Shown: positions 7,450-16,228 of the stretch, piece after piece
Position numbering within the stretch: the stretch's first letter is position 1
How the letters are laid out: every line of letters begins with the position of its first letter
Assembly (NCBI GenBank): GCA_964484205.1
Contig: CAZAEZ010000022.1
Location: 1-64,000, forward strand
DNA from: M3007 sp964484205
Lineage (GTDB): Bacteria; Bacteroidota; Bacteroidia; Chitinophagales; Saprospiraceae
DNA: 64,000 nt
Direction: 5' to 3'
The notes under the pieces: generated by a model
Databases searched by the model: none
What the model was told of the DNA's origin: nothing
What the model saw: the letters and a program-made list of their open reading frames with translations, nothing else
Program-made: the position numbers and the translations under genes

Positions 7450-7923
7450 ATGAAAAATTTCTTGTTCAGTATCCTGACCCTCGCCTTCTTCTCATTGCTC
7501 GCCGTTCAGGCGCAGGCGCAAACTGCTGACGAGCAGGCCGTCCGTGCGGCTTATGATGAAATCTGCCGGCATTACCTCAATGCCGATGCCGCCAAACTCT
7601 GCGCTTTTTACACCGATGATGCGACTTCCGTCGTCTGGAACGGCCAGGTGGTGCAGGGCAAAGCCAACTTGCTGACCATGACCGAAGAAATGCTGAAAGC
7701 CGACAAGCCCGATCCCGGTACGCACAAATACCGGATCGAGTCGGTACGCATGATCAACAAGGATGCGGCCATTGCCATCGTCACACTGGAAGGCACAACC
7801 CAAATGGGCGACCAGGTTATTGCCTGGAAAGGCATCAACAGCGTCACTTTTGTGCGGCAGGGCCGCGACTGGAAGGTGGCTTTGGAAGTTTCAACACCAA
7901 TTATGGAAGGTATGGGCAATTAA
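7450..7923 (+). CDS. Secreted SgcJ/EcaC-type (NTF2-like, DUF4440) protein
   Basis: 157 residues. A signal peptide runs to about residue 24 (FFSLLAVQAQAQ). The rest is an NTF2/SnoaL-like cone: DEQAVRAAYDEICRHYLNAD, then LCAFYTDDATSVVWNGQVVQG, and a C-terminal strand WKGINSVTFVRQGRDWKVAL. This family includes small binding proteins and isomerase-like enzymes, and DUF4440 members are often annotated only by fold. It follows the cytochrome gene by 33 nt on the same strand. No catalytic residue assignment is possible from sequence alone. Confidence 0.87.
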   Translation: MKNFLFSILTLAFFSLLAVQAQAQTADEQAVRAAYDEICRHYLNADAAKLCAFYTDDATSVVWNGQVVQGKANLLTMTEEMLKADKPDPGTHKYRIESVRMINKDAAIAIVTLEGTTQMGDQVIAWKGINSVTFVRQGRDWKVALEVSTPIMEGMGN

Positions 7924-8012
7924 GCGCCCTCGAAACCTGGAAACAGGGTTTTCTGAACAAGTGCCGGCTGCAGGGGAGATGCCCTGCGCCGGCCTTGTTT
8001 TTTGCCGCGCAC

Positions 8013-8410
8013 ATTGTCGGCGTAACTCGCAGTCTAATGTTGTCAACTTAGCGCGCTTGGGCTTACTCGTCAGACGACTTGGGTACATGTTTAGCGTGGG
8101 TTTTCGCGGATTTTGGGTATGACCTTCGTAGAGGGATTTCCCGCAGATTCGCGCAGAAAAGGCCGCAGATTTTCGCAGAAATTCGCTTTGGGTAGCCAGC
8201 GAAAAAGATTTTTTTAAAGAACAAATAATTCGTCGATGATCGGCCGTTTATGCGCGCAACAGCGGGAAAATACGCTTCTGAGGGCACTCACGCTAAACAT
8301 GTACCCAAATCTGCTGACCGCTTCTAAAGTTGACGACATTAGACGCGCAGTCACGCCGACAATAGACTTATCGCCTCCAATTTTTCGCAAACCACTTTCT
8401 TCCGGGTATA
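8013..8410. repeat. Large imperfect inverted repeat (about 350 bp) with a GCAAACCACTTTC tail
   Basis: The left arm starts ATTGTCGGCGTAACTCGCAG TCTAATGTTGTCAACTT at 8013 and includes TTGGGTACATGTTTAGCGTG near 8079-8098. The right arm has the reverse complements CACGCTAAACATGTACCCAA (8288 on) and AAGTTGACGACATTAGACGC then GCAGTCACGCCGACAAT (to 8363). It ends with TTTTTCGCAAACCACTTTC (8380-8399), the terminus shared with the 14519, 46097, 48876 and 49633 elements. The centre contains CGCAGATT-type short repeats. Together with flanks it fills 7924-8479; no gene is supported there. Confidence 0.65.
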
Positions 8411-8479
8411 TTGATGCTGAACACTTGATTCCGAAGCCGCTTTATAACCGTGCTGGAAAAAGCGTTATTTCGTGTAAGG

Positions 8480-11053
8480 CTATGCCCGTTTCATCAACCT
8501 TCGTTTCACCAGTTTTTCCAATTCAACTGCGTGAAACACAACGAGCGCCAGCACAACGCAAATACCCAATTCTCGCAGACTCAGGGGTTGTGTTTTAAAC
8601 AGTTCGTTCATGACCGGGATATACACCACACACATATGCAACAGGAAGGTCAAGATGACCGAACCGATCAGGGGTTTGTTGCTGAAAATACCTTGCGCAA
8701 ACAGCAGCGTCCGGCCGCCCCGAACGCCCATGACATGTCCCAGCTGCGACAAGGACAACACCGTAAAAACCATGGTTTGCCAGTGGACATTTTCCTCAAA
8801 TAAGGCCCATGCCTGGGTACCCAGCGTGACGCCGGCCATCAGGATACCCACCCAAATGATGTGATACCCGACGCCGTCGGAAAAAAGGCTTTCGGCAGGC
8901 GGGCGCGGCGGGCGCTTCATGATATCGGCTTCGGCCTTTTCGTTGGCCAGGGCCAGGGCCGGGAGGCCGTCGGTCACCAGGTTGATCCACAGGATATGGA
9001 TCGGCAAGAGCGGAATAGGCATGCCCATCAAAGGCGCCAGGAAGATGGTCCATATTTCGGCGCTGTTGCAGGTCATAATGTACTTGACAAACTTGCGGAC
9101 ATTATCAAACACGCGGCGCCCTTCCCGTACGGCTTTAACGATGGTGGCAAAATTATCATCGAGCAGGATGAGGTGCGCGGCTTCTTTGCTCACGTCGGTG
9201 CCGTTGATGCCCATAGCCACGCCGATGTTTGCGGCTTTTAATGCGGGAGCGTCGTTCACACCGTCGCCGGTCATAGCGGCAAAATGGCCTTTTTGTTGCA
9301 GGGCGCGTACGATACGCAGTTTTTGGCCGGGCGACACGCGGGCATAAACCGTCGTTTTTTCCACCTGGTTTAAAAAATGCTCCTCGTCCAGGCTTTGCAG
9401 TTCCGAGCCGGTCAGGGCCAGGCTGTTTTCGTCGAGGATGCCGATTTCCCGGGCTATTGCCTTGGCCGTTTCCGGGTGGTCGCCAGTGATCATCACCGGT
9501 GTGATGCCGGCCGTCCGGCATTCCTGTATGGCCTTTTTCACCGATTCGCGCGGGGGGTCCATCAGCCCCGTCAGTCCTGCAAATTGCATATCGCGCTCTG
9601 CGGAGGCGTAATCGAACGGCTGGGGCAGTTTGTCCAGCAGGCGCCAGGCGTAGGCCAGCACGCGGTAGCCTTTCCCGGCCCATTTCTGCGACAAGGAATG
9701 CAGGCGCGCCGCTTCGGCGGGGTCTTTCAGGATTTCACCCACCGATTCACTTGCTCCTTTGGCGATGATCAAAAATTGGTCTCCGAAATGGTGCACCGTG
9801 GTCATGCATTTCCGGTCGGAATCGAACGGAAGTTCCGCCACCCGTTCGAAGCGGGCATATAACGCGTTGTATCGGGCCTCAGACAATTCTTCGACCACCC
9901 GCTTCACCAGGGCCAGTTCGGTGGATTCGCCGAACGGCTCCCCGTTTTCATTAAATTGGACATCGTGATTGAGTGCCATGCCCAATTGAAGCATGGAAAC
10001 ATTTTCGACAAGTTCTTGAGACGGGTGTGCATAGGATTCCACGACCCGCATTTTGTTTTCGGTCAGGGTGCCTGTTTTGTCGCTGCAAATGAACGTAACC
10101 GAACCGAGCGTTTCAACGGCGGGCAGCTTGCGCACCAGGGTATTTCTTTTTGCCAGGCGGGCAGCGCCTCTCGACAGCGCAATGGTGATCAGCGCAGGCA
10201 GGGCTTCGGGGATGGCCGCGACGGCCAGGCTGATGGCAAGCAGGAAGATCGTGAAGGGGCTCTCGCCGCGCAATACGCCGGCCACGAACAGGATCGCGCA
10301 GATCATCAGGATGATATACGAAAGTTTTTTCCCGAATCCGGCCATGCGCGCCTGCAGGGGAGTGACCGGTTCTTTTTCCTGCAACATGCCCGCAATTTTC
10401 CCCAGTTCGGTGTGCATGCCCGTAGCGACCACAACGCCTTTCGCCCTGCCGGCTGTCACCAGGGTGCCTTTGAAGGCCATGTTTACCTGGTCGCCGACCG
10501 GGATGTCGTTTCCAGCGGCAAGTTCGCGGCTGCTTTTGTCAACTGGGGCCGATTCGCCGGTGAGCGACGATTCGTCGATAAGCAAGGCGTGTGTTTCGAG
10601 CAGGCGGATATCGGCAGGTGTCACATTCCCGGCCTCGACCACCACGATGTCGCCTTTTACCAGCAGGGTGGACGAAAGGATGCGCGGCTGCCCGTCGCGG
10701 ATGACCTGTGTGTGTGTGACGGCCATTTTTTTCAAGGCCTCCATCGATTTTTCCGCCCGGTATTCCTGAATAAAACCGATGATCGCGTTCATCAGAATGA
10801 TGGCCAGGATAATAATGGTATCGGTCAGGTCGCCCATGATGCCCGAAAAGATGGCCGCTACAGCCAGGATAAGGATCATGAAATCCTTAAACTGGTACAG
10901 AAAAAGCATCCAGACCGGTAATTTTTTCTTTTCCTGCAGTTCGTTCGGGCCGTCCTGCTCCAGCCTTTTTTTCGCCTCGGCAGCGCTCAGGCCTTCCGGG
11001 GAGGTGTTGAGTTCCGACAGGATTTCCGGGGCAGGCATTTGGTAGAACCGCAT
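8480..11053 (-). CDS. Cation-translocating P-type ATPase (type II, Ca2+-ATPase-like)
   Basis: 857 residues, standard for bacterial type IIA pumps. It has an N-terminal cation-ATPase domain (LSAAEAKKRLEQDGPNEL), a TGES actuator loop (SLTGESAPVDK), M4 with AVAAIPEALPALITIAL, phosphorylation site Asp325 in CSDKTGTLTENKM, nucleotide domain, hinge TGDGVNDAPALKAANIGVAM, and M6 NLVTDGLPALALANE. The M4/M6 pattern fits Ca2+ (or Mn2+) transport out of the cytosol. It lies 3 nt downstream of a CaCA antiporter gene on the same strand, which strengthens calcium as substrate. The M4 motif is PEALP rather than the more usual PEGLP. Confidence 0.93.
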   Translation of the reverse strand: MRFYQMPAPEILSELNTSPEGLSAAEAKKRLEQDGPNELQEKKKLPVWMLFLYQFKDFMILILAVAAIFSGIMGDLTDTIIILAIILMNAIIGFIQEYRAEKSMEALKKMAVTHTQVIRDGQPRILSSTLLVKGDIVVVEAGNVTPADIRLLETHALLIDESSLTGESAPVDKSSRELAAGNDIPVGDQVNMAFKGTLVTAGRAKGVVVATGMHTELGKIAGMLQEKEPVTPLQARMAGFGKKLSYIILMICAILFVAGVLRGESPFTIFLLAISLAVAAIPEALPALITIALSRGAARLAKRNTLVRKLPAVETLGSVTFICSDKTGTLTENKMRVVESYAHPSQELVENVSMLQLGMALNHDVQFNENGEPFGESTELALVKRVVEELSEARYNALYARFERVAELPFDSDRKCMTTVHHFGDQFLIIAKGASESVGEILKDPAEAARLHSLSQKWAGKGYRVLAYAWRLLDKLPQPFDYASAERDMQFAGLTGLMDPPRESVKKAIQECRTAGITPVMITGDHPETAKAIAREIGILDENSLALTGSELQSLDEEHFLNQVEKTTVYARVSPGQKLRIVRALQQKGHFAAMTGDGVNDAPALKAANIGVAMGINGTDVSKEAAHLILLDDNFATIVKAVREGRRVFDNVRKFVKYIMTCNSAEIWTIFLAPLMGMPIPLLPIHILWINLVTDGLPALALANEKAEADIMKRPPRPPAESLFSDGVGYHIIWVGILMAGVTLGTQAWALFEENVHWQTMVFTVLSLSQLGHVMGVRGGRTLLFAQGIFSNKPLIGSVILTFLLHMCVVYIPVMNELFKTQPLSLRELGICVVLALVVFHAVELEKLVKRRLMKRA

Positions 11054-11056
11054 CGC

Positions 11057-12052
11057 TTAAGAAAGTTTGTAGAGCAGAATCAAATTGACAATAAACAACA
11101 AAAAAATAACCAGGGTATCGGCAGCCATGAGGATTTTTTTGGTTTTACTGGGAAAAATAAGCCCGACAATCGCTGTTCCCGCCATCAGGATCACCATAAA
11201 CACGGAAACCAGGTTGGCATCGGAGGCATCCTTGAGAATATGCCCTTGAGTGTACGCCAGATCGTCGATGAACAGGATGAAAATATTGAAAATATTGCTC
11301 CCCAACAAGTTGCCGACGGCCATATCCACGGAACCCATGCGTACGGCGACCAGCGAAACTGCAATTTCCGGCAGTGAGGTTGACATGGCGAGAAACAACG
11401 TTCCGACAAACGATTTTCCCAGGCCCGCTTGCAGCGCGATTTGTTCCGCAAAATAGGGCAAAGGCAAGGCGGTGGCGATGATCAGCAGCGCAAAAAGTGC
11501 ATAGCGAAAAACTACTTGCCCTAGCCTCAGGTTGTTGGGCCGTACCCTGGCTTCCGAAGTCACTTGTGGGAAGCTCTTTTGAAACTTGTAAATGGATTTG
11601 ATGGCGATCAGGTACACGGTGGCAAACGAAATACTGGTTATGCCGATATACGGCGTAACGACCATGTCAACATCCAGGTACAAACCCAGGCCCGCCAGGG
11701 CCACAAGCATAGCCCCAAATGCGGCCGCCAGGATGTGGCTCTGGGAAACGCTGCGGAAAAGTGGTCGGTTTTTCGGCGTAAAAAGGTCCATCAACGAAAG
11801 AATGCCGAGGTTGAAGGCGCAGCTGCCTAAAATATCGCCTGTGGCCAGGTCGGCCGACTGCACGATGGCGGAGGAACTGATGCCGACCATCAGTTCGGGC
11901 AGGGAAGTAACCGCCGACATCAGCACCAGGCCGATCCAGGCTTTGCCCATGCCGGTGAGTTCGGACAGCAGGTCGCCATAGTAGGTAAGGCGTTTCCCGG
12001 CAAAAAAAATGATCGCGGCACAAAGAATGAAGCTTGTCGTGTGGATAACCAT
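11057..12052 (-). CDS. Sodium/calcium antiporter (CaCA family, YrbG-like)
   Basis: 331 residues with about ten membrane helices in two inverted halves. Both alpha repeats are clear: VLMSAVTSLPELMVGISSSA with ATGDILGSCAFNLGIL, and LFLAMSTSLPEIAVSLVAVR with AVGNLLGSNIFNIFIL. The SLPE and GS.xFN motifs carry the ion-binding acids of NCX-type exchangers. It should extrude Ca2+ across the inner membrane in exchange for Na+ or H+. It is the first gene of a two-gene unit with the Ca2+-ATPase (3-nt gap), making a calcium-efflux operon. Confidence 0.93.
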   Translation of the reverse strand: MVIHTTSFILCAAIIFFAGKRLTYYGDLLSELTGMGKAWIGLVLMSAVTSLPELMVGISSSAIVQSADLATGDILGSCAFNLGILSLMDLFTPKNRPLFRSVSQSHILAAAFGAMLVALAGLGLYLDVDMVVTPYIGITSISFATVYLIAIKSIYKFQKSFPQVTSEARVRPNNLRLGQVVFRYALFALLIIATALPLPYFAEQIALQAGLGKSFVGTLFLAMSTSLPEIAVSLVAVRMGSVDMAVGNLLGSNIFNIFILFIDDLAYTQGHILKDASDANLVSVFMVILMAGTAIVGLIFPSKTKKILMAADTLVIFLLFIVNLILLYKLS

Positions 12053-12128
12053 GCTTTAAAAAATACGTTGCCGGAATATTTTTCTATCAACTGTTTACGT
12101 GCGTCAAATCCGGCAGCCGGATTTTAAT

Positions 12129-12425
12129 TTATCCACGTAAAAAATTGGGGCAGACAAGTGGGAGAATGATAAAAATATGTATGAGAAACAACAGGACAAA
12201 CAGCATTCCCATGAACAGGGTATAGCGGATTATTCCGCTTTTTGCAGAGGGTTTTAACAGGTGAACGATAAGACCGTGCACACTGCCTGCAAACATCAGA
12301 AAAGGCACTATTGAAAAAATGACCAAAAAGTCGGAATCGTACTTGTCTGGCGCTATCCCATAAAAATAAATCCCTATGATAACAGCGAGTATTAATATGG
12401 CCCAATAAATCCTTCTTGCTACCAT
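12129..12425 (-). CDS. Small membrane protein, three predicted helices
   Basis: 98 residues: MVARRIYWAILILAVIIGIY (helix 1), a loop YGIAPDKYDSD, FLVIFSIVPFLMFAGSVHGL (helix 2), then GMLFVLLFLIHIFIILPLVC (helix 3). I do not recognise a family. It sits 22 nt downstream-side of the universal stress protein gene's end side and is read in the same direction, so it may be transcribed separately or behind that gene's promoter region. Composition is typical of a real membrane protein. Confidence 0.65.
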   Translation of the reverse strand: MVARRIYWAILILAVIIGIYFYGIAPDKYDSDFLVIFSIVPFLMFAGSVHGLIVHLLKPSAKSGIIRYTLFMGMLFVLLFLIHIFIILPLVCPNFLRG

Positions 12426-12447
12426 TGTTTTAACAATTTATTTATGC

Positions 12448-13323
12448 TTAAATATTCATATTTTTTTTGTCCGGCATACGCAAAAAATGCTCGTTAAAGC
12501 TCAATAACGGGATAGTCGTGTGAAACTCCATTTTTTTAACAAGATCACGGTGAAAAAATTTGTCAATAATGCCTTCCCGCTCTTTTTCAAGCATTGCCAG
12601 GAGATCAAACCCGGCCTGATTTATATAAGAATTCAACTGCTCATAGATGTCGTCGGATAACAATAGTTGAAACCTGATGCCCGCGTACGAAATATTGTCC
12701 TGCACCAGATCTTTAAACCAATCCATTTTTTCATCGCCCTTGTACTCGTTATGCGGGCTTATGTGGACTACTGTAATTTCACCATCGAAGGGCCGGACAA
12801 GGGTGGTCAAATGTTGGATGGCGGTGATGTCCTCTTCCCTGAAGTCCGTGGCATACAGGGCTTTTTCAAAATTGCTTCCTGCGGCATTTTCAGGTATGGT
12901 CAAAACCGGAACAGGCGCTTGTTTTATCAATGCTTTGGCCGTACTTCCAACCAGGGTTTCTTTGACCTTGCTGCCTCCTTTGGTTCCGATTACGACCAAA
13001 CCCGGATCGTTCGCTTTAATTTCGGAAAGGATCCCCTTTACGACAGATGTGTTTCCGCGTGCAAGATAATTTACCCGTATGTTTTCTTTTTGATCGCCCG
13101 CATGCTCGTCGAACAACCTTTTGAGCTTGCTTTCCGATTCGGCGACGGCTTCCCGTTCCATTTCCATCGCAGTATCCGCTTGCGGATAGTTCCATTCCGT
13201 TGGAAGGTCAAACACATGCAACATGATCAAATCAGCGCTGTGTTTTTTTGCCAGTCTTGAAGCGTAAGAAAAAGCCTTTTGAGCATTTTCAGAAAAGTCG
13301 GTAGCATATAATATTTTTCCCAT
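12448..13323 (-). CDS. Universal stress protein with two UspA domains
   Basis: 291 residues from MGKILYATDFSENAQKAFSY, the canonical UspA beginning; an upstream in-frame extension to 13380 is not homologous and is discarded. The first domain has the ATP-binding signature G-2x-G-9x-GS (VIGTKGGSKVKETLVGST). The second domain begins FEKALYATDFREEDITAIQH but lacks this signature (LAMLEKEREGIIDKFFHRDL instead), so it is probably a non-binding partner domain. Tandem Usp proteins of this sort act in stress and starvation responses in the cytosol. Its neighbours (Ca2+ export, SDR) do not define a pathway. Confidence 0.9.
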   Translation of the reverse strand: MGKILYATDFSENAQKAFSYASRLAKKHSADLIMLHVFDLPTEWNYPQADTAMEMEREAVAESESKLKRLFDEHAGDQKENIRVNYLARGNTSVVKGILSEIKANDPGLVVIGTKGGSKVKETLVGSTAKALIKQAPVPVLTIPENAAGSNFEKALYATDFREEDITAIQHLTTLVRPFDGEITVVHISPHNEYKGDEKMDWFKDLVQDNISYAGIRFQLLLSDDIYEQLNSYINQAGFDLLAMLEKEREGIIDKFFHRDLVKKMEFHTTIPLLSFNEHFLRMPDKKNMNI

Positions 13324-13415
13324 TGCAGAACATGTTTTAATGACGATATCCGGTTCATATTCCCCGCGGGTTGATCCCACCGCCCGGTTTTCGGGGAATA
13401 AAAAACCACACTACT

Positions 13416-13510
13416 GGACATTTTTAAACACATAGCCACATAATTCTTTGATTTTCAATAAGGAATTTCTTTGTGTCCTATGTGCCTATGTATTTAAAAG
13501 AAAAATGTCC
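13416..13510. repeat. 95-bp inverted repeat with GGACATTTTT ends
   Basis: GGACATTTTTAAACACATAG CCACATAATTCTTTG (13416-13450) is mirrored by CTTTGTGTCCTATGTGCCTA TGTATTTAAAAGAAAAATGTCC (13469-13510). The CTATGTGCCTATGT motif is a common dispersed intergenic sequence in Bacteroidota. It lies between the Usp and SDR genes. Confidence 0.6.
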
Positions 13511-13537
13511 ATTAGTATAATAAAAAACACATAACCA

Positions 13538-13604
13538 AAATTCCATCGCCTGATGGCGTTTTTCAATGACCTGCGTATCCTGCCAGGATAATCGAAATCA
13601 TTTT
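13538..13604 (+). repeat. 67-bp direct repeat, copy 1
   Basis: AAATTCCATCGCCTGATGGC ... CTGCGTATCCTGCCAGGATA ATCGAAATCATTTT. It matches copy 2 at 14641-14707 at about 61 of 67 positions. The two copies flank the SDR gene. Confidence 0.75.
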
Positions 13605-13640
13605 TGGGATAAGAGCCTGTTGGAAATTTTCTCGCCGGAG

Positions 13641-14438
13641 CTACATTTTACCCATTTGTTTCACTATAAATCGTACAGCCTTTTTCGGGTATATCCGGTA
13701 TAATATATCCATCGTTCGCGCATCGTTGCCTGCCAAAACCCGGAATTTATTCTTTTCAATACTCTTGATAATAATTGCAGCCGCTTTTTCTGCCGGCATC
13801 GCCATAATAGCCTGTGGCTTTTTTGATTCGGATTCCGCTTCGACAGCTTGCACGCCTGAATTAGCCATAATGTTCGTATTTACTGCGCCGGGGAAAATCA
13901 CGGTAACGCCTACATTGGTTCCTTTCAATTCAGCGTACAATCCTTCTGTCAGTAATTTAACGGCTGCTTTGGAAGCGCCATAAAACGTTTGTCCTGGAAA
14001 CGGAATAAAACCGCCCATACTTGATACGTTGGCTATATGCGCTTCCGGGCGTTTTAACAGGTGCGGCAAAAAGGATTTTGTCATGTAAAGCGTTCCGTAA
14101 AAGTTGATGTTCATTATGCGCTCAATCCGCTCATAATCCAGGTCGTTTACATCCACGAAAGGTTGAATTATTCCGGCGTTGTTTATGATTCCATCCACTG
14201 TTCCATGGTGTTTGATAACCGCCTCAGGCAACGCTTCCACACGTTCACGGTCGGCGATGTTCAGTTCATGCAGGGAAACGTTGGCTGCGCCCGCCAAGCC
14301 GGCCGTATCAGCCAGTGCCTGCCCGTTGATATCAACCATGGCCACTTTGGCTCCTTTTTTTATGAGTTGGAGTGTCAGTTCGCGTCCGATACCGCTGCCG
14401 GCGCCGGTTACAACAATTATCTTATTTCTGACTTTCAT
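13641..14438 (-). CDS. Short-chain dehydrogenase/reductase (SDR)
   Basis: 265 residues, classical SDR length. Cofactor loop TGAGSGIG at the N-terminus, with Asp-Ile after beta2 (VAMVDING) suggesting NAD(H) preference. NNAG (GIINNAGII), catalytic Ser in ANVSSMGGF and Tyr-x3-Lys in YGASKAAVK are all present. The C-terminal region with AMPAEKAAAIIIKSIEKNKF and a hydrophobic tail resembles acyl or lipid SDRs with a ketoacyl-reductase-like fold. Substrate not determinable. The gene is bracketed by two 67-bp direct repeats (13538 and 14641), a sign that the segment may have moved or been duplicated. Confidence 0.92.
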   Translation of the reverse strand: MKVRNKIIVVTGAGSGIGRELTLQLIKKGAKVAMVDINGQALADTAGLAGAANVSLHELNIADRERVEALPEAVIKHHGTVDGIINNAGIIQPFVDVNDLDYERIERIMNINFYGTLYMTKSFLPHLLKRPEAHIANVSSMGGFIPFPGQTFYGASKAAVKLLTEGLYAELKGTNVGVTVIFPGAVNTNIMANSGVQAVEAESESKKPQAIMAMPAEKAAAIIIKSIEKNKFRVLAGNDARTMDILYRIYPKKAVRFIVKQMGKM

Positions 14439-14518
14439 ATTTTCCTTTTATCATAGTTTGAATTAAGCTTGGCCTTCATGCGATGACAGAACCGCTACGC
14501 ACTTAAAAATACCCTGAA

Positions 14519-14620
14519 GAAGGTGGTTTGCGAAAAACCGGAGGTGATTAGTCTATTGTCGGCGTGACTGGCAGTCACGCCGACAATGCGCGTGCAATCA
14601 TCCTTTTCGCAAACCACTTT
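14519..14620. repeat. GTGGTTTGCGAAAA palindromic element, complete copy
   Basis: Outer inverted repeat AAGGTGGTTTGCGAAAA (14519-14535) / TTTTCGCAAACCACTT (14604-14619) around an inner palindrome ATTGTCGGCGTGACT (14555-14569) / AGTCACGCCGACAAT (14573-14587). The same plan is seen at 46097 and 48876. Confidence 0.8.
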
Positions 14621-14640
14621 ACGCCCCGGATATAATACCG

Positions 14641-14707
14641 AAATTCCATCGCCTGATCGCATTTTTCAATGATCTGCGTATCCTGCCAGGGTAATCGGAG
14701 TCATTTT
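14641..14707 (+). repeat. 67-bp direct repeat, copy 2
   Basis: AAATTCCATCGCCTGATCGC ... CTGCGTATCCTGCCAGGGTA ATCGGAGTCATTTT; about 91% identical to 13538-13604, same orientation, 1.1 kb apart. Confidence 0.75.
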
Positions 14708-14802
14708 GTCGTTCCTGAACGGGATTTGGCCATTTTTAAATTTTAAATTGTAGAATTGGCGCTGCTTCGGCAAGCCGTGTGGCAAATTAAACATACAAAT
14801 CA

Positions 14803-16077
14803 ATGGAATTGCTCATCATCGTCAGTCTGGTCCTGCTCAACGGCGTGTTTGCTATGGCGGAAATGGCGCTTGTTTCGTCGCGCCGGTTCAAACTGAAAAA
14901 TGCCCAGGTAAAAGGCAGTAAATCAGCCAGGATCGCCCTCGCTCTGTCGGATAACCCGACAAGGTTCCTTTCCACCGTTCAAATCGGCATCACGCTCATC
15001 GGCATCTTGCTCGGTGTGTACTCCGGCGAAAACCTGACGAATGATGTGTCGGCTTTCCTCGAGCAATTCGACCCCATCCGGCCCTATGCGCACAACATTG
15101 CGATCGCCGTGATCGTCGTGTTTGTCACGTACGTATCTATTGTGCTGGGCGAACTGCTGCCCAAGCGTATCGGGCTGATTTTCCCGGAACCCATCGCCAT
15201 GTTGCTCGCCCAACCGATGCGGCTCCTGTCGGTCCTGACCTCGCCCTTCGTATGGCTACTGACTACGAGCAACGACGTTTTGTTAAAAATTTTCGGCATC
15301 AAAAACATTGTGTACAGAAAAATTTCGGAGGAAGAGATCAAAGCCCTCGTTCGCGAAAGTGCTGCCGGCGGGGAAATTCGGGACATCGAACAGAATATTG
15401 TCGAGCGCGTATTCGAACTTGGCGATCGCAAGGTGAACTCGTTGATGACCCACCGCACCGACCTCGTTTACCTGGACGAAAACGACAGCCTGGCTGCCGT
15501 GCGCCGCAAAGCCGGCCGGGAAAAACACTCGGCCTACCCCGTCTGCCGGGCCAACGACATTGATAACATCCTGGGCATCGTCTTGCTCGAAGACCTCTTC
15601 GATGCGACGAGCGAATTGGGGTTTTCACTGAAAGGTTATATGAAAAAGCCCTTTTTCATCAACGAAACCATGGCGGCCTACAAATTGCTCGACTTGTTCA
15701 TGAAAAGCCGCTTGCACTATGCCATCATCGTGGACGAGTTTGGCGCCACCCAGGGCATGGCCACCATGGACGATGTGCTGGATGCACTTGTCGGCGATGC
15801 AAGCGAGCTGCACGAAGAAGAGTACGGAATCAAGCAGCGTGACGAAAACTCCTGGCTCGTGGACGGGCAGTACCCGGTTTCTGAATTTTTGAAATACTTC
15901 AAGCTCCAGTTTGAACCCGCGCAGCAAGGGCAATTTGTAACGGTAGCCGGGTTACTGCTCCACAAATCCAATGCACTTCCGCAGGTGGGTGACCGCTTCG
16001 AATTCAACGGCTACTGGCTCGAAGTGGTGGACAAGGACGGGCAACGGATTGACAAGGTCCTGGTAACGCGGAATTGA
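14803..16077 (+). CDS. CNNM/CorC-HlyC family membrane protein (hemolysin-like)
   Basis: 424 residues. N-terminal DUF21/CNNM domain with about four membrane segments (ELLIIVSLVLLNGVFAMAEM; VQIGITLIGILLGVYSGENL; AHNIAIAVIVVFVTYVSIVL; LLAQPMRLLSVLTSPFVWLL). Two CBS domains follow (from VNSLMTHRTDLVYLDEN and KKPFFINETMAAYKLLDLFM with DEFGATQGMATMDDVLDALV), then a C-terminal CorC_HlyC domain. Family members move or sense Mg2+/Co2+ or act in membrane-ion homeostasis; despite the name, hemolysis is not implied. It is a single-gene unit. Confidence 0.92.
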   Translation: MELLIIVSLVLLNGVFAMAEMALVSSRRFKLKNAQVKGSKSARIALALSDNPTRFLSTVQIGITLIGILLGVYSGENLTNDVSAFLEQFDPIRPYAHNIAIAVIVVFVTYVSIVLGELLPKRIGLIFPEPIAMLLAQPMRLLSVLTSPFVWLLTTSNDVLLKIFGIKNIVYRKISEEEIKALVRESAAGGEIRDIEQNIVERVFELGDRKVNSLMTHRTDLVYLDENDSLAAVRRKAGREKHSAYPVCRANDIDNILGIVLLEDLFDATSELGFSLKGYMKKPFFINETMAAYKLLDLFMKSRLHYAIIVDEFGATQGMATMDDVLDALVGDASELHEEEYGIKQRDENSWLVDGQYPVSEFLKYFKLQFEPAQQGQFVTVAGLLLHKSNALPQVGDRFEFNGYWLEVVDKDGQRIDKVLVTRN

Positions 16078-16228
16078 GCGGTGCGCCGATGTAAACCTGA
16101 ATGGCGAGCTGAACTCCCAACACATCGACGCATTGAATGTCAGCTCCCACTAACCAAACCAGATAAACTATTCTATGGAAGAGGCAATAAAAAAAAGTTG
16201 GCCCAAAGTGTTCAAAAATTCATCCGCC

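Noticed and set aside
13323..13380. N-terminal extension of the universal stress protein
   Set aside because: MGSTRGEYEPD... is not conserved in UspA proteins, which start at MGKILYATDF.
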